Positions 1-9,995 of a stretch of 64,000 bases of DNA are shown here, in pieces (position 1 is the stretch's first letter; each line of letters starts with the position of its first letter). The stretch comes from Oreohelix idahoensis. Taxonomy: Eukaryota; Mollusca; Gastropoda; Stylommatophora; Oreohelicidae. The stretch covers positions 10,001 through 74,000 of the forward strand of contig JAMPIV010004910.1 of NCBI GenBank assembly GCA_024509875.1, in the 5' to 3' direction. Under the pieces are notes generated by a model that was not told the DNA's origin, made no database searches, and was given only the letters and a program-made list of their open reading frames with translations. The translations under genes were made by a program, and so were the position numbers.

Positions 1-82
<82 letters not shown>
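1..82. repeat. (TCTA)n microsatellite
   Basis: Perfect TCTA tetranucleotide repeat of about 20 units that runs off the left edge of the window. It ends where unique sequence begins (CAACAGAGG). Confidence 0.98.
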
Positions 83-601
83 AACAGAGGAGTATGCACT
101 ATCTCAGTTACCATGAACCAAGTACCAAACTGTTTATAGGTTCGTCATCAAATAAAATCTATACAAATGCAAGTTCATAATAATGGACAACAATTTGTCA
201 AGAAAATATACTGTAGCGTTCCGCTTACAACGTGACAAATGGTCAGAAAAATACAGGTACATCAATATGTGATGTTTATTTCTCAATACAAGGTATAATG
301 GACAACAATTTGTCAAGAAAATATACTGTAGCGTTCCGCTTACAACGTGACAAATGGTCAGAAAAATACAGGTACATCAATATGTGATGTTTATTTCTCA
401 ATTCAAGGTTTATCAACATGTGAACATATCCGTTACCATGTTAGCGATTTCTCGTGGAATTGTCATGGTGTGCATGTAACAATGTAGTATTTCGCCAATC
501 CGCGAACTGTGTTGATTAGCATATAAGTTTTACCCAACTTGCAAAAATACTTGTATATCACCAAGTCAAATTTTAGGTGAAAATATAAATGTCTCAGTTA
601 T
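83..601. repeat. 115-bp tandem duplication in non-coding DNA
   Basis: Bases 181-295 are repeated at 296-410 with only about two differences (AATACAAGGTA against AATTCAAGGTT at the ends). The rest of the interval holds no coding signal. It lies on the 3' side of Gypsy-1, where a 3' LTR would be expected, but I could not match it to sequence on the 5' side of that element. Confidence 0.8.
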
Positions 602-1804
602 TTAGTGGAGTGGGGTGTATATTGGGATAATTGACGGCGTAGGGTTTATCACCATGGGAGGGGAACGAATGTCAGTCATGGGAATGTACTCGGGGGTCTT
701 AGGGGCGTTAGCTGTGTCAGTGGGGGTAACAATGTCCTCATTATCTTTTACCGATGTCCGCTGTGGACATCTCATCTTCTTGTACACATGGTATTTATAC
801 ACTAAACAGCTTAAAATTCAAAACACCAATTATGCTAGGCAAAATCAATAGTCCTGACACGCTAGTGTGTCGGGTCATGACCTCTGGTGTGTCTCACTGG
901 ACTCAGGAATGCGAAGAAGTATTTATAGAATTTGATAGTCACGTTAACATAGGTAAATTCCTGTTGAATAGTGGGGAATGCTCGGAACGGGGCGTCGATT
1001 TAGAAACGCTCCGTCTGTGATGGAGCATGTCGGAGAAGGTGACAGGAGATGGACAGGCGTTTAGATGTGTAGGGAAGAATACATTTTGACGTCTGATTCG
1101 TCATATATCTGTGAGAAAGGGTCGTTGGCTTGAATAATGTGAGTAGCCATATAAGATCATTGAGGTTGTAAACAGCATCATTAAGAAAAATCGCCAAAAT
1201 ACATTCTCGATGCGATTGAACATTATAAAACGGTCTTTCCATAACACAAAAGGAAAGCTGTGAGTTAACACATTAAAAAAACTCTCATGTGTCACAAAGG
1301 AAAAATATGTGTGTGCGAATAGTGTTTTAGCTTTAGTCACTAAATTCATGAAGAAGGGAAAAAAAACAAAAAATAAAAACTGTTGTAAAGCATAAGTCCT
1401 ATTATAAAGATTTTCAAAGGCAAAAGTGGTGTAATTTGTACAGTGGGTGACTACGTCTCTAAGATCAGTGAGTAGTCTTCTAATCATAAAGATTTCGTAC
1501 CTAACACTTGCAAAAAATTTTTTGTATAACTAGAGAACTGAGATAATTTAAAGTTCTGTTTAGCCTGGATAACATAGTGTTGTAGATCTGCGAATGTTTG
1601 CGAAAGTTCTTCAATTTCTTGATAGCGGTATAAAAGATGTAGTCCTAATGACAGTCCATGTCGACTAAGAATCTTAGATAATTATATAACATTAAAACAC
1701 AGTGGGTCACGCCATAATAACTTGTTAGTATATGTGGGTGTTGCAGACGTCATAACTGTCAATATCGTCAGTATCATCAGCAGGATCTTGACTGAGACTG
1801 ACAT
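602..1804 (-). pseudogene. Envelope-like ORF remnant of Gypsy-1
   Basis: An ATG at 1804 on the minus strand opens a short frame that starts with a hydrophobic, signal-peptide-like stretch (a run of Ile, Leu, Met and Thr) and stops after about 40 codons. The same frame reopens with an amphipathic, Gln-rich segment to about 1485. A neighbouring frame (1487-1101) has possible N-glycosylation sites (NYT, NRT) and hydrophobic runs, and a Pro/Thr-rich tail-like frame lies at 802-602. A pyrimidine-rich stretch ending in CAG lies just 5' of the ATG, as for a spliced env message. Position after pol fits an env gene, but there are several stops and frame changes and no family match was made. It could be chance hydrophobic sequence. 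Confidence 0.35.
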
Positions 1805-1985
1805 CTTTCTGAAAAAATAAAATTTCCTACCAAAAAAAAATGGATACTAGTGACTTTAGATGATGGGAACGAGGGGTAGTACTATGAAGTGTGAGTACTT
1901 GTTGGGTAGTATTGCTGGGGAAGTACCTTTTTGTTATTAGAGAAGATTGATTCTCCAATAAACCAATAATCGTTGAACTGGACGT

Positions 1986-2863
1986 TTACGAATTTGACAT
2001 GAGGAACTTGGCGATTTCCATCAAGATAACTTTTTTCATCGTCAATCGTTGATCACAAGAGGATGGCGTATTTCGCACTGTCGAGTGGATGGTGGCTGCA
2101 GTTGTCGAGGGTAAGGATGAAGTAGTGTTGAAATGGTGCACCTCATGCTGCGTGTTGTGGGGCTGTCTGCGTTTTCTTCGCAATTTCATACGTACTTGCT
2201 CTTGAGGTAACCGCACACATTTTGTTAACGGTGGGGAGTCATCTGTTGAGCCAGAATATGGGCGCTTCGTTGCTGTGCGAAATTCAGTGTTGTTTGGACT
2301 GTTCATACTTTCGTGGTCACTCTCGGGATCTGCTGTATCTAGGTCAGATTCGTCTCTCAATGGAGGTGATGGAAGAATAATATCTTCCTCAAGTGTGCAT
2401 GTAGCGCTGTGTGCGTTTTCTTCATTAGCCGGTGCTGTGTGTCGAGTATCATTATCATCAATATACTGATTGTTATGAATTGCCCTACTTTGAATCACCT
2501 GTAGGGGCGTCTCGTCTTCACTATCCGACTGTTCATCAGAGTGGTAGTTGCTTGTTGAGGGTTGTTCGTTTCTATAGTATGTTTGTTGTATAATAGGCTG
2601 GCATGAATCTATCCTGGTGTCAGGGTGTTCTGGATTAACTTGCTCGGCCTGTAACCTGGTATTTCGATATTTTAGTCTTTCGCGTACCTCAGCGAGGGGA
2701 ACATCGTCTTCACTGTCGGATGTGCTTCTATATTGTCTCATTCTGTTTACTGCTTCACGAAATTGGTCATTTTCAGCTGTGTGCCTTTCTGCTTCTGAAA
2801 CATCGTCGTCTGTACTAGACTCTGATGTAGTGCTGGATGGTTGATGATATAATGTAGCTTTTC
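1986..2863 (-). pseudogene. Acidic C-terminal pol tail of Gypsy-1
   Basis: The 251-codon frame (2741-1986) is rich in Ser, Asp, Glu, Pro and Thr and contains a repeated motif, SDSEDDVPL near its start and SDSEDETPL about 70 residues later. The preceding 120 bases translate sensibly in the same frame, so this looks like the continuation of the integrase reading frame after one frameshift near 2870. The C-terminal part is basic (KLRRKRRQ), possibly a nuclear localisation signal. Long low-complexity tails after the integrase are known in some Gypsy lineages. The function is unknown. Confidence 0.5.
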
Positions 2864-3679
2864 TTATTGGCCTATTTGTGGTCTCTGTAGGTGGTATAAT
2901 GGGTCGATGATCATCTTTTTTTTTATTTGCGTGACATGGGCGTTGGTAAAGATATTTCTTTCTTCGTTCCAGCTTTTGTAATTAGTCGGGGTTGTCTTAT
3001 CTAGACTTTTGAAGCCGTCTAGCCAGCGGGCATCAAATTTGTTATCACGGAAATTCTTTCGGTAGTACACTCTGTCACCTACGTTAAAGCTTTCAAGCTT
3101 GACATTCTTGTCGTGTTGTTTCTGTTTCTTTACAAATGCTGTCGCAGTATTCTTATGTGCTATTTGGTGAACCTTGAATTTCTCTCTTAAAATCACTTCT
3201 ATGGGGTCTTCACCTACATATTTACATTGGGGCTGTAACATATTATCCAGGGGAAAAGAGGGTTCTCTTCCATAGAGCATATAAAATGGCGACATACCAG
3301 TTGTGTCGTTTATATTCACTCTAATGGCCTCCAATGCTTGGTTGATGTAAATATCCCAATACAGTGTATTTCCACTGATATACTTCGCGAGAACATCATG
3401 CATGGTTGAGTGTAGGCGTTCATTTTTGCCATTTAACTGAGGGTGATAATAACTCGTGGTAGTATGGGTTATGTTGAACATCTGAAGCATTGCTTTGAAG
3501 GGATTCCCAACGAACTGTTTGCCGTTATCAGATATGATGCGTCTGGGGCAGCCATGTCTTGGTAGGAATTCTTGGATGAAATATTCTGTAACTGTTTCAG
3601 ATGTGATGTTTTTGAGAGGGTAACATTCCGGCCATACTGAATACTGGTCTACTGTCGCGAGAGGCGAGTAATTTTGCAT
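2864..3679 (-). pseudogene. Gypsy-1 integrase catalytic core (truncated)
   Basis: 271 codons with the retroviral-type integrase core: the first catalytic Asp in a TVDQYS context near the N-terminus, the second in ISDNGKQF, and the Glu in NGKNERLHS exactly 35 residues after the second Asp (D-35-E). A C-terminal SH3-like segment follows (FNVGDRVYYRKNF). The N-terminal HHCC zinc-binding domain is missing because the frame begins at the edge of inserted DNA at about 3684. It would insert the cDNA copy into the genome; here it is a fragment with no RT upstream. Confidence 0.85.
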
Positions 3680-3683
3680 TTAG

Positions 3684-3883
3684 ATCCTGGAAACAGTCTG
3701 CAGCTGTGCAGGCTGGCTGAGCGAGTACGGATCGCAATGGGAAGGCAAACCCGGTCCTAAAAAATGCCGTGCAGAAGTCGGATGTGTCGACCGAAAGGTG
3801 CAGATATCACAGCTACGTTGGAAACAGACACAACGCAACCACCGTCCTTTTCAGGGCGAACGAGGAAGAAGAAGAAGAAGAAG
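3684..3883 (+). repeat. Non-LTR retroelement 3' end with (GAA)n tail
   Basis: A 200-bp segment that ends in (GAA)n at about 3868-3883. GAA-type tails end several other non-LTR copies in this window (40367, 43977, 45488). It abuts the truncation point of the Gypsy-1 integrase. No body homology to the other copies was seen, so the family is undefined. Confidence 0.45.
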
Positions 3884-4145
3884 ATTCTTAAAACCTATTG
3901 CCGATATTTTGTCGATAAATTTCTCAAGGTATGAGAAAGCAGTCGGTTGTCTAAACCCATTGTTCACAATAGACAGCGCTCGGCGTAAGCCCTGGAAACG
4001 CATCAAATGTCGCATGGAATGTTTACATAACAATGAGACATTAGCTAGCCAGGTAGTCGCGAATACGACTCAGTGTGTTTACACAACGGCAGTCATACAC
4101 AAATATTATTTCGCCTAGTCATAGAGCATAATGGACGACCAGAGA
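3884..4145. other. Unassigned sequence
   Basis: No coding, RNA or repeat signal was recognised. It lies between two insertions in the RT gap of Gypsy-1. Confidence 0.4.
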
Positions 4146-4375
4146 CAGCGGCGAGGCAACTGTACAATGAATAAATATGAAACAAATATAAAGGTATGTT
4201 ATCAGGCACTCGCAGGAAATAAAGAAGTAGAACACCAGACAACAGAAAAACAACAGACATGAGTGGCTTACCCAGGATTTGAACACTGGACCTTCCGTGC
4301 GACAACCCCGCCTAGCCATGCAAGCGAATCACACTATCCGCCCTGCCATCTACGCATCATCAAAAAATGATGTTT
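4146..4375 (-). repeat. tRNA-derived SINE (antisense) and second tail copy nearby
   Basis: On the minus strand the sequence contains a B-box-like TGTTCAAATCC preceded by tRNA-like sequence with an A-box-like TAGTGTGATTCG at the proper upstream distance. It continues into an AT-rich tail. The tail segment, about 62 bp around 4165-4232, recurs almost identically at 4631-4692, so two copies, one reduced to the tail, are present. This fits a tRNA-derived SINE; the parent tRNA was not identified. Confidence 0.55.
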
Positions 4376-4695
4376 CAACGGCAGGTCAACAGTGCGAACC
4401 ACAATACATGACACCAGAAGTCCACCATGGGCAGTTCAGCCTATTAATGACGCAATCACTTCTGTTGTATTTCTATCAAGCAGTATAGGCCGAATCCAAC
4501 AAGGACCTTAATACTGAGTCCAGTAAATGATAGTAGACTAGAACAGTGAGAACAGGATAGTGGGTAGGTTTGGTATTGTATAAACATTTATTACACATAG
4601 GGGAGGGAAACCCGAGGCCTGTAAACAGTAAATAAATATGAAACAAATATAAAGGTATGTTATCAGGCACTCGCAGGAAATAAAGAAGTAGAAGT
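4376..4695. repeat. SINE tail fragment and unassigned DNA
   Basis: Bases 4631-4692 repeat the AT-rich tail found at 4165-4232. The rest shows no coding signal. The interval marks the right edge of the material that replaced the RT core of Gypsy-1. Confidence 0.5.
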
Positions 4696-4978
4696 GTTTG
4701 AGTGGGGTGTGGTAATGTTTTAGGCTAATAGGCTCTTCGGTAGTGGTATTAATATCCATTTGGACTGTTGATGTACGACCCAATTCCAAATCATTTAAAG
4801 CAAAGACATCGTGATGTTTTTTTTTACAAAAGCGGTGAGCCGTTGTTGGTGTTGGGCCGAAGTATGTAAGGTCAACAACTGTGGTAATCTGTCTTCGGTA
4901 TTTGTTTTTATGTCCTTATGCATACTTGTATTTGATCTTTGTGTTTGACATTTCACTCCTCTTTCATGAAAATGGTCC
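4696..4978 (-). pseudogene. Gypsy-1 protease-RT linker and RT N-terminal fragment
   Basis: Two overlapping minus-strand frames (5202-4795 and 4789-4538) carry residues typical of the segment that leads into a Gypsy RT: a helical stretch ending in QQRLTAFVKKN, then ELGRTSTVQMDI, which corresponds to the conserved GRT..V.H.I entry to the RT domain. A frameshift at about 4790 separates them. The reading stops making sense at about 4700, where the SINE tail begins, so the polymerase core is absent. Confidence 0.6.
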
Positions 4979-5680
4979 AGTGATCTCTCTGATTTTCTCT
5001 GGCAATATTTATTGTTGCTCTCTGGTTCTCTCCGGCAATATCTATTGTTGCTCTCTGGTTGTCTACGGCAATATCTATTAATGTTCTCAGATTGTCTCTG
5101 GCAATATGTATTTTGATCTCTGGTTGTCTCCGGCAATATGTACTGTTGCTCTCTGATTCTCTCCGGCAATATATATTGTTGATCTCTGGTTCTCTCCGGC
5201 AATATTTATAGTTGATGTCTGGTTCTCTCTGGCAAAATGTATTGTTGATCTCTGCTTCACTCCGGCAATATGTATTGTTTCTCACTGGTTGTCTCCAGCG
5301 ATATGTATTGTTGATCTCTGGTTCTCTCCGGCAATATGTATTGTTGATGTCTGGTTCTCTCCAGCAATATGTATTGTTGATCTCTGGTTCTCTCCGGCAA
5401 TAAGTATTGTTGCTCACTGGTTGTCTCCGGCGATATGTAATGTTGATCTCTGGTTTTCTCCGGAATATCTATTGTTGCTCTCTGATTCTCTCCGGCAATA
5501 TATATTGTTGATCTCTGGTTCTCTCCGGCAATATTTATAGTTGATCTCTGGTTCTCTCCGGCAATATGTATTGTTGATCTCTGCTTCTCTCCGGCAATAT
5601 GTATTGTTGCTCTCTGATTCTCTCCGGCAATATGTACTGTTGATCTCTGGTTCTCTCTGGTAATATGTATTGTTGATGTT
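4979..5680 (-). repeat. 33-bp minisatellite inside Gypsy-1 pol
   Basis: About 21 imperfect copies of a 33-bp unit; on the minus strand the unit encodes the 11-residue motif EPEINNTYCRR with variants. The array follows directly, in frame, from the protease ORF and leads into the RT entry segment. Unit length is a multiple of three, so expansion kept the frame open; several minus-strand frames remain open through it. Confidence 0.95.
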
Positions 5681-6568
5681 TGTTTTATCTCCATTTGTGC
5701 AGTTTTGTCTGGCCTCTTTGTTTATTGGGGGGGGGGGAAGATTAACTTTTGCAATTATCGCACCTCTCGCAATGGATGATGTTTTTCCTGTGGTATTTAC
5801 GATCATGATGGGGAAATCTCGGGAGCTTGTAATTTCTGCAATGCCCTCAGTAATGAATATCAGTGGATCATCGTTTATATCTTCATCCAGCAACGGTGCA
5901 ATTTCTACTGTCTGTACGGGTCGAATGTAGTCTGATCCCTTTACACGACCTTTGGTTATTATTAGTGAGTTTTGTGGAATGGTCACAGGAGCTGTGAGGC
6001 GTACCAACGAAGCTATGTGTAAATCATCCTGGAGGTTGATGTATTCTCCGTTTAGTCTAATCTTGTGTAGATCGTAGTATATCCGGGCCTGGTGTTTGTT
6101 CAGGAAATCACGTCCAATAATAAGATTCCGAGACATACTGCGTGTAATAATGAATTTATGGTTTATTTTCTGTTCCCCAATCTGGAATGTGATAAACACA
6201 GTACCAAGGGATTTCATTTCCTGGCCCATCACCGATGCCATGTAAGTTTTCGTGGGGTGAAATTTCACATATTTCTGAATTTTTCGAAAAAGTTGTTCTC
6301 GTATTAGGCTTACCGATGCTCCGGTATCAACCAGTGCTCGATAATGCATGCCCTGAATAGAGATGAGACGGGAACTCGGGTCTGGGTGGATGTTAATGTT
6401 ATTTACTACAGTCTGCTGCCTTTTATTGCGGTGAGAATGATGTTCTGTGTTGTGTGACTTCTTCCTTGTTGTGTGGGACCTATAGGGTTTATAAGTGGTC
6501 CCTTCTGTATAGCTCACGTCATCGGTCCGATCTAACATGTACTCGGTCCGTTTCACGAAGCAGGGAAA
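5681..6568 (-). pseudogene. Gypsy-1 retropepsin (aspartic protease)
   Basis: The frame opens after a TAG at about 6573 and reads about 290 codons before entering the minisatellite. The catalytic motif is ALVDTGASVSLI, followed by the usual flap region and the conserved IIGRDFL motif, the ILG-like motif of retropepsins. It would cleave the Gag and Gag-Pol polyproteins as a homodimer. The frame is -1 relative to gag, as is usual for gag-pol junctions. No ATG is needed if it is made by frameshifting, and none is convincing here. Confidence 0.85.
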
Positions 6569-7716
6569 TATTGTGGTCTACCTCTGGCAAAACCATGTTG
6601 GGTTGCGTATGTGCGGTTGTTCTGTCCTTGTTGTGGTTGGTTATAACCTCGAGATTGATTATGTTGATACGTTCTATGTCCTTGTCTACCCTTTCCGAAT
6701 TATCCTTGCTGGTGTGTTTGGCATGCACGAGAGACATGCCCATTTTGTCCACATGTGTAACAGACAATCGTATTGACATTTTGGACATTTTGTTGCCTCG
6801 GTTGGTGTGTTTGCTGGAACTGACGTTGCTCAGGCTGATGGCGTGTAGATCGATGTTGGTGACGGTGCCACTGCTGTCTTGAGTGACCGATTTCCATTGG
6901 CTCGTGGTCACTGTTTACTTCATAGCGAGGATATCTACCTGTGCGTTGATTGAAACGTTTTCGTACGTTATCCTCCGATACTGCCATTTGTATAGCATCA
7001 GTGACAGTTTTAGGGTCTTTTCTTATGAGATGGAGCTTTAAGTTATCTGTGTAAAGTCCGTCCACAAAAATGCCTACCAAGTGTTTTTCAATGTCCTGTG
7101 ATGGTACCGTTCCTTCAATAAAAGCTTCTTCAGCCAAATTCAATAAACGGTCTCCATAAAATTGAACAGGTTCAGATTTTTCTTGATGGATTTTCCTCAA
7201 AATCGACCACGCGTGCTGTTTGTCGATTATGTCACTATACCGTGCAATTAGTTCCTTCTTTAATGATGCTTAGGTCTCCTCTGGGTAGATGAGGGAGCGC
7301 CGTCGCAGAAAATCCGTCACCAGAGATTCCGATGACAAGTATGCAATTTTGATCTTTTCCTTGTCACTTGTAGCATTTACTATGGAACTAAACTTGTATA
7401 TGTTCATTAGCCATCTCCGAAATGTCTTTGAATCGCCGGTGAAGGGAGTTATAACCGAGCGAATTTGGTTATATTTATTATAGTGATCTACATTGGATAG
7501 CGTGTCTGTTATCCGTTGCAACGCGGTCATTGTGGGTTCGGCCTCTACAGGTAAGGGTATGTTAGCAGGATGGATGTTTGCCTGTTGCATTTCCTGTTGC
7601 TGTTGTAGCTGCTGTGCATATAACGCATGTTGTTGTTGCTGTTGTTGCTGTAGTGTATACAATGCTTGTTGTTGCTGCTGCTGCTGTTGCTGCTGTTGTT
7701 CTTGACCTGGATCCAT
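6569..7716 (-). pseudogene. Gypsy-1 gag with CCHC zinc knuckle
   Basis: The ATG at 7716 starts a protein with a Gln-rich N-terminus (long CAG/CAA runs), then a capsid-like helical domain (PFTGDSKTFRRWLMNIYKF), and a nucleocapsid part with CYTCGQNGHVSRAC, a CX2CX4HX4C knuckle. All of it lies in one frame interrupted by two stops, TAA at about 7270 and TAA at about 6700; translation stays sensible after each. The product would coat RNA and form particles. Confidence 0.85.
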
Positions 7717-7754
7717 TATAGTGATTATGCCTGTCTGCTTTCACCAAGAAAAAA

Positions 7755-7850
7755 GGGGAGGTCACGGCGCCAATTTGAAGATATGTGCCAGCGTCAGTTA
7801 CTTGTGCGCAGGTCACGGCATCAATTTGAAGATATGTGGTCGTGTAGGTT
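7755..7850 (-). promoter_or_regulatory. Primer-binding-site-like sequence, duplicated
   Basis: About 50 bases 5' of gag, the minus strand reads TTGGCGCCGTGACCT, beginning with TGG as primer sites do. A second copy of the surrounding 35 bases, with GGCATC in place of GGCGCC, lies 50 bases away (7762-7796 and 7812-7846). The tRNA was not identified. One copy is probably the original primer site and the other a local duplication. Confidence 0.45.
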
Positions 7851-8697
7851 ATACGGCACTAGTAGTTATATTGATTTTATTTAGTCAGAGTTAATCCTTC
7901 ATATGTTTTTGTGGTTCAAGTGCTAACTGGCCTTCCGCCAGAGATGGTAATACTTGATCTTTTGTTATTTTTTTCAACCCAGGAATGTTCTTCCCTTTAC
8001 GTTTAGTGATAAGCAAAAAAGTTTCAGCATAGCAACGTATATCCAAAAGAAATTACTGTAAAGTTCCACAAACAGCAATGTAGAAAAATTCAATTAGAGT
8101 TTACTGGTGTCATTAGACAAACATGGAATTTCACAATGATGATTGGTTATCCAAGATGAAAAATATGTAATCCAACTGAATAATATATGTATATCCAAAT
8201 AGAATAATATATGTATATCCAAATAGAATAATTTACTGATTTGTCTACTCAAAAATTTGTCTTGGTATCCTCAAAGACGAAGTTCACCTAACGCTATCTG
8301 TAAAAAAATCCTCTAGTCTAAAATCATAGTATCATTGGAATCATAAATCCTGAAAAATCTCTCTATCGCCCACAACTCTTCTATTTATACTATTTCTTCT
8401 TTTTTCCCCGCCTTTTTCCACACGACTCGTCCTTTTTTCACACAGTACAATTGCTGCACACGACTCTCTGTTTTCGACATTTTGCACCGACTTTCTGTTA
8501 TTTCGACTTTTTTCACATGTGTGATCTTTTCCAACTTAACAATTGGATAAAATAAACCAGATCACACAAACATTCATTTCCCACTTTCCGCGCATAAAAC
8601 CCATTCATTATTATCTGGGACTGACCTGCGTTTGCCCTGTCAGAGCAGTAACTGCCAACTGAACTTTGAATGATACTGCGTTTTGTGTAAAAACGTC
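7851..8697. other. Non-coding DNA, probable 5' LTR or leader of Gypsy-1
   Basis: AT-rich with short direct repeats (TATATGTATATCCAAATAGAATAA twice around 8187-8232) and pyrimidine-rich stretches. No ORF was seen. Position next to the primer-site-like sequence suggests LTR material, but no second LTR copy was found in the window. Confidence 0.35.
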
Positions 8698-9033
8698 TTA
8701 TTTGCTTTTGAGGTATGTCATTCTTATATGTAGCATATTATAGCACGTATAAATGCTTAGCGTGGAAGTAGTAGGGATAATGCTAGCGTGGAAGGCCAAG
8801 CGGTCACACTTCTGCCTAACTGCATCACGCGCACCCCACCTATTCGCAAAAGTCACCCGTGCTATTTTGGTATTGTCGCTCAACGACAATGCCTCGACAA
8901 ATCTAACCGGCGCGACCTCATCAAACACTCTTCTGAGTGTGCGCCAACTCGCACTCTGGGAGACGTTACGCACCCAAACTGTGTGATCACTAGCTTTCGG
9001 ACCCTCGAATAGGTTCCTTCTGCTCCTAATCAT
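8698..9033 (-). CDS. RRM-like ORF overlapping the Gypsy-2 protease stop
   Basis: 111 codons from ATG 9033, overlapping the stop of the upstream protease ORF as ATGA. The predicted fold order fits an RNA recognition motif: strand HTVWVRNV (RNP2-like, residues about 17-24), helix SWRTLRRVFDEVAPV, strand RFVEALS, strand TKIARVTFAN (RNP1-like, residues about 55-64), helix RWGARDAVRQ, strand FHASIIP. The C-terminal 25 residues look non-conserved. It sits where RT should follow in a Gypsy element. It may be a captured host domain, a genuine accessory ORF or a chance resemblance; no homology search was possible. Confidence 0.45.
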   Translation of the reverse strand: MIRSRRNLFEGPKASDHTVWVRNVSQSASWRTLRRVFDEVAPVRFVEALSLSDNTKIARVTFANRWGARDAVRQKCDRLAFHASIIPTTSTLSIYTCYNMLHIRMTYLKSK

Positions 9034-9995
9034 GTCATTTGGTACTTGCTGCGAACCGCGTCTACGAAGTACCTTCTGGTCATGCCCTTGGGAGTTTGGT
9101 GATACTGAGCCTCTGCTCCAGCCAGACCCACGGCACTATGCACTCCGCATACATTGCCGACGATTAAATCGGCAAAAGAATCCTCGAGTACGAACGCGTT
9201 CACTCTCCCCGTTATGAACGGAGTGTCCACATTGAAACGTGCTTGGGGGTAAGGCTCCACTTTGCCCCCGAACGTGGTGCACTTTACCGTTTTGCCTGTA
9301 AGGCAGGAGTCGTCGATACACGACCGACGCACCCCAATTGTGGTGCACCCAGTGTCCCTCAACACGGAGACTGGTTTCCTCTCTCTCATGCCTTTGTGGA
9401 GATCCACCTTGCCAGTCTCATAGACTGCTGACAGACATGGTGCCGCATGCCCGCATTGAAGCACCACCCTCTCGTTCGCGTGGAACAGAGGGCGACACCC
9501 CGCACAGTCTTCACGATTAATTGTGTCCAACACAAACGCGGCATTCGCGTGTTCTATTGGGATGGGGCACCTGTCAGCGCAATGATTCTTGCCACCACAA
9601 TTGGAACACATACGCTCTTTCTTCTTCTCATCGCGTGTACTTTTGTTGGAGCCTATCGATGACGAAGACCCTGCATCAGAGTCGGAAGATCGACTCTCTG
9701 AGGAACCACTCCTCTGCTTGTGATGTTTGGTTGTATACCATAATCCGGTCTTCGTCCCGAGAATCCTCAAAACGAACCTGCTTATGCACTTGGCGCTCCT
9801 CTCTATCGCTATAACTATCAAATCGTCGATTTTGCCCTCTCGGCCGACCATTCCTATGAGCACGAAAATTTCCATAGTTTCCTCTCCGCGGCTGATAGGG
9901 ACTGGAGGGCCTCTCATACTTCTGCTCTTGTTCCCAATCTGACTGATATGGACGAGGTGACCTATCGAATCTCGATCTTGTAGACCTGTCGGCAC
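9030..9995 (-). pseudogene. Gypsy-2 zinc knuckle and aspartic protease
   Basis: The useful part begins at about 9720, where the gag frame shifts into this one. It contains a Ser-rich linker, the knuckle CSNCGGKNHCADRCP (CX2CX4HX4C), a Cys-rich segment, and a retropepsin-like motif VLRDTGCTTIGV, followed at the C-terminal end by ADLIVGNV, equivalent to the conserved IIG motif. The N-terminal 90 codons of this frame (9995-9720) overlap gag and are probably not used. The change of frame may be a -1 frameshift or damage. Confidence 0.7.

Larger units (their letters stand above)
602..7790 (-). mobile_element. Gypsy-1: decayed Ty3/Gypsy-type retrotransposon
   Basis: Read on the minus strand, the order is a primer-site-like sequence (about 7775), Gln-rich gag with a CCHC knuckle, protease, a protease-RT linker carrying a minisatellite, the start of the RT region, a gap, integrase, an acidic pol tail and an env-like remnant. 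The RT and RNase H core is missing; SINE and LINE debris fills 3684-4695. Gag has two in-frame stops and there are several frame changes, so the copy is dead. Flanking LTRs were not recognised, so the outer limits are approximate. Confidence 0.75.

Noticed and set aside
7493..7705. Cys-rich ORF on the + strand
   Set aside because: Complement of the CAG/CAA Gln-coding run of Gypsy-1 gag.
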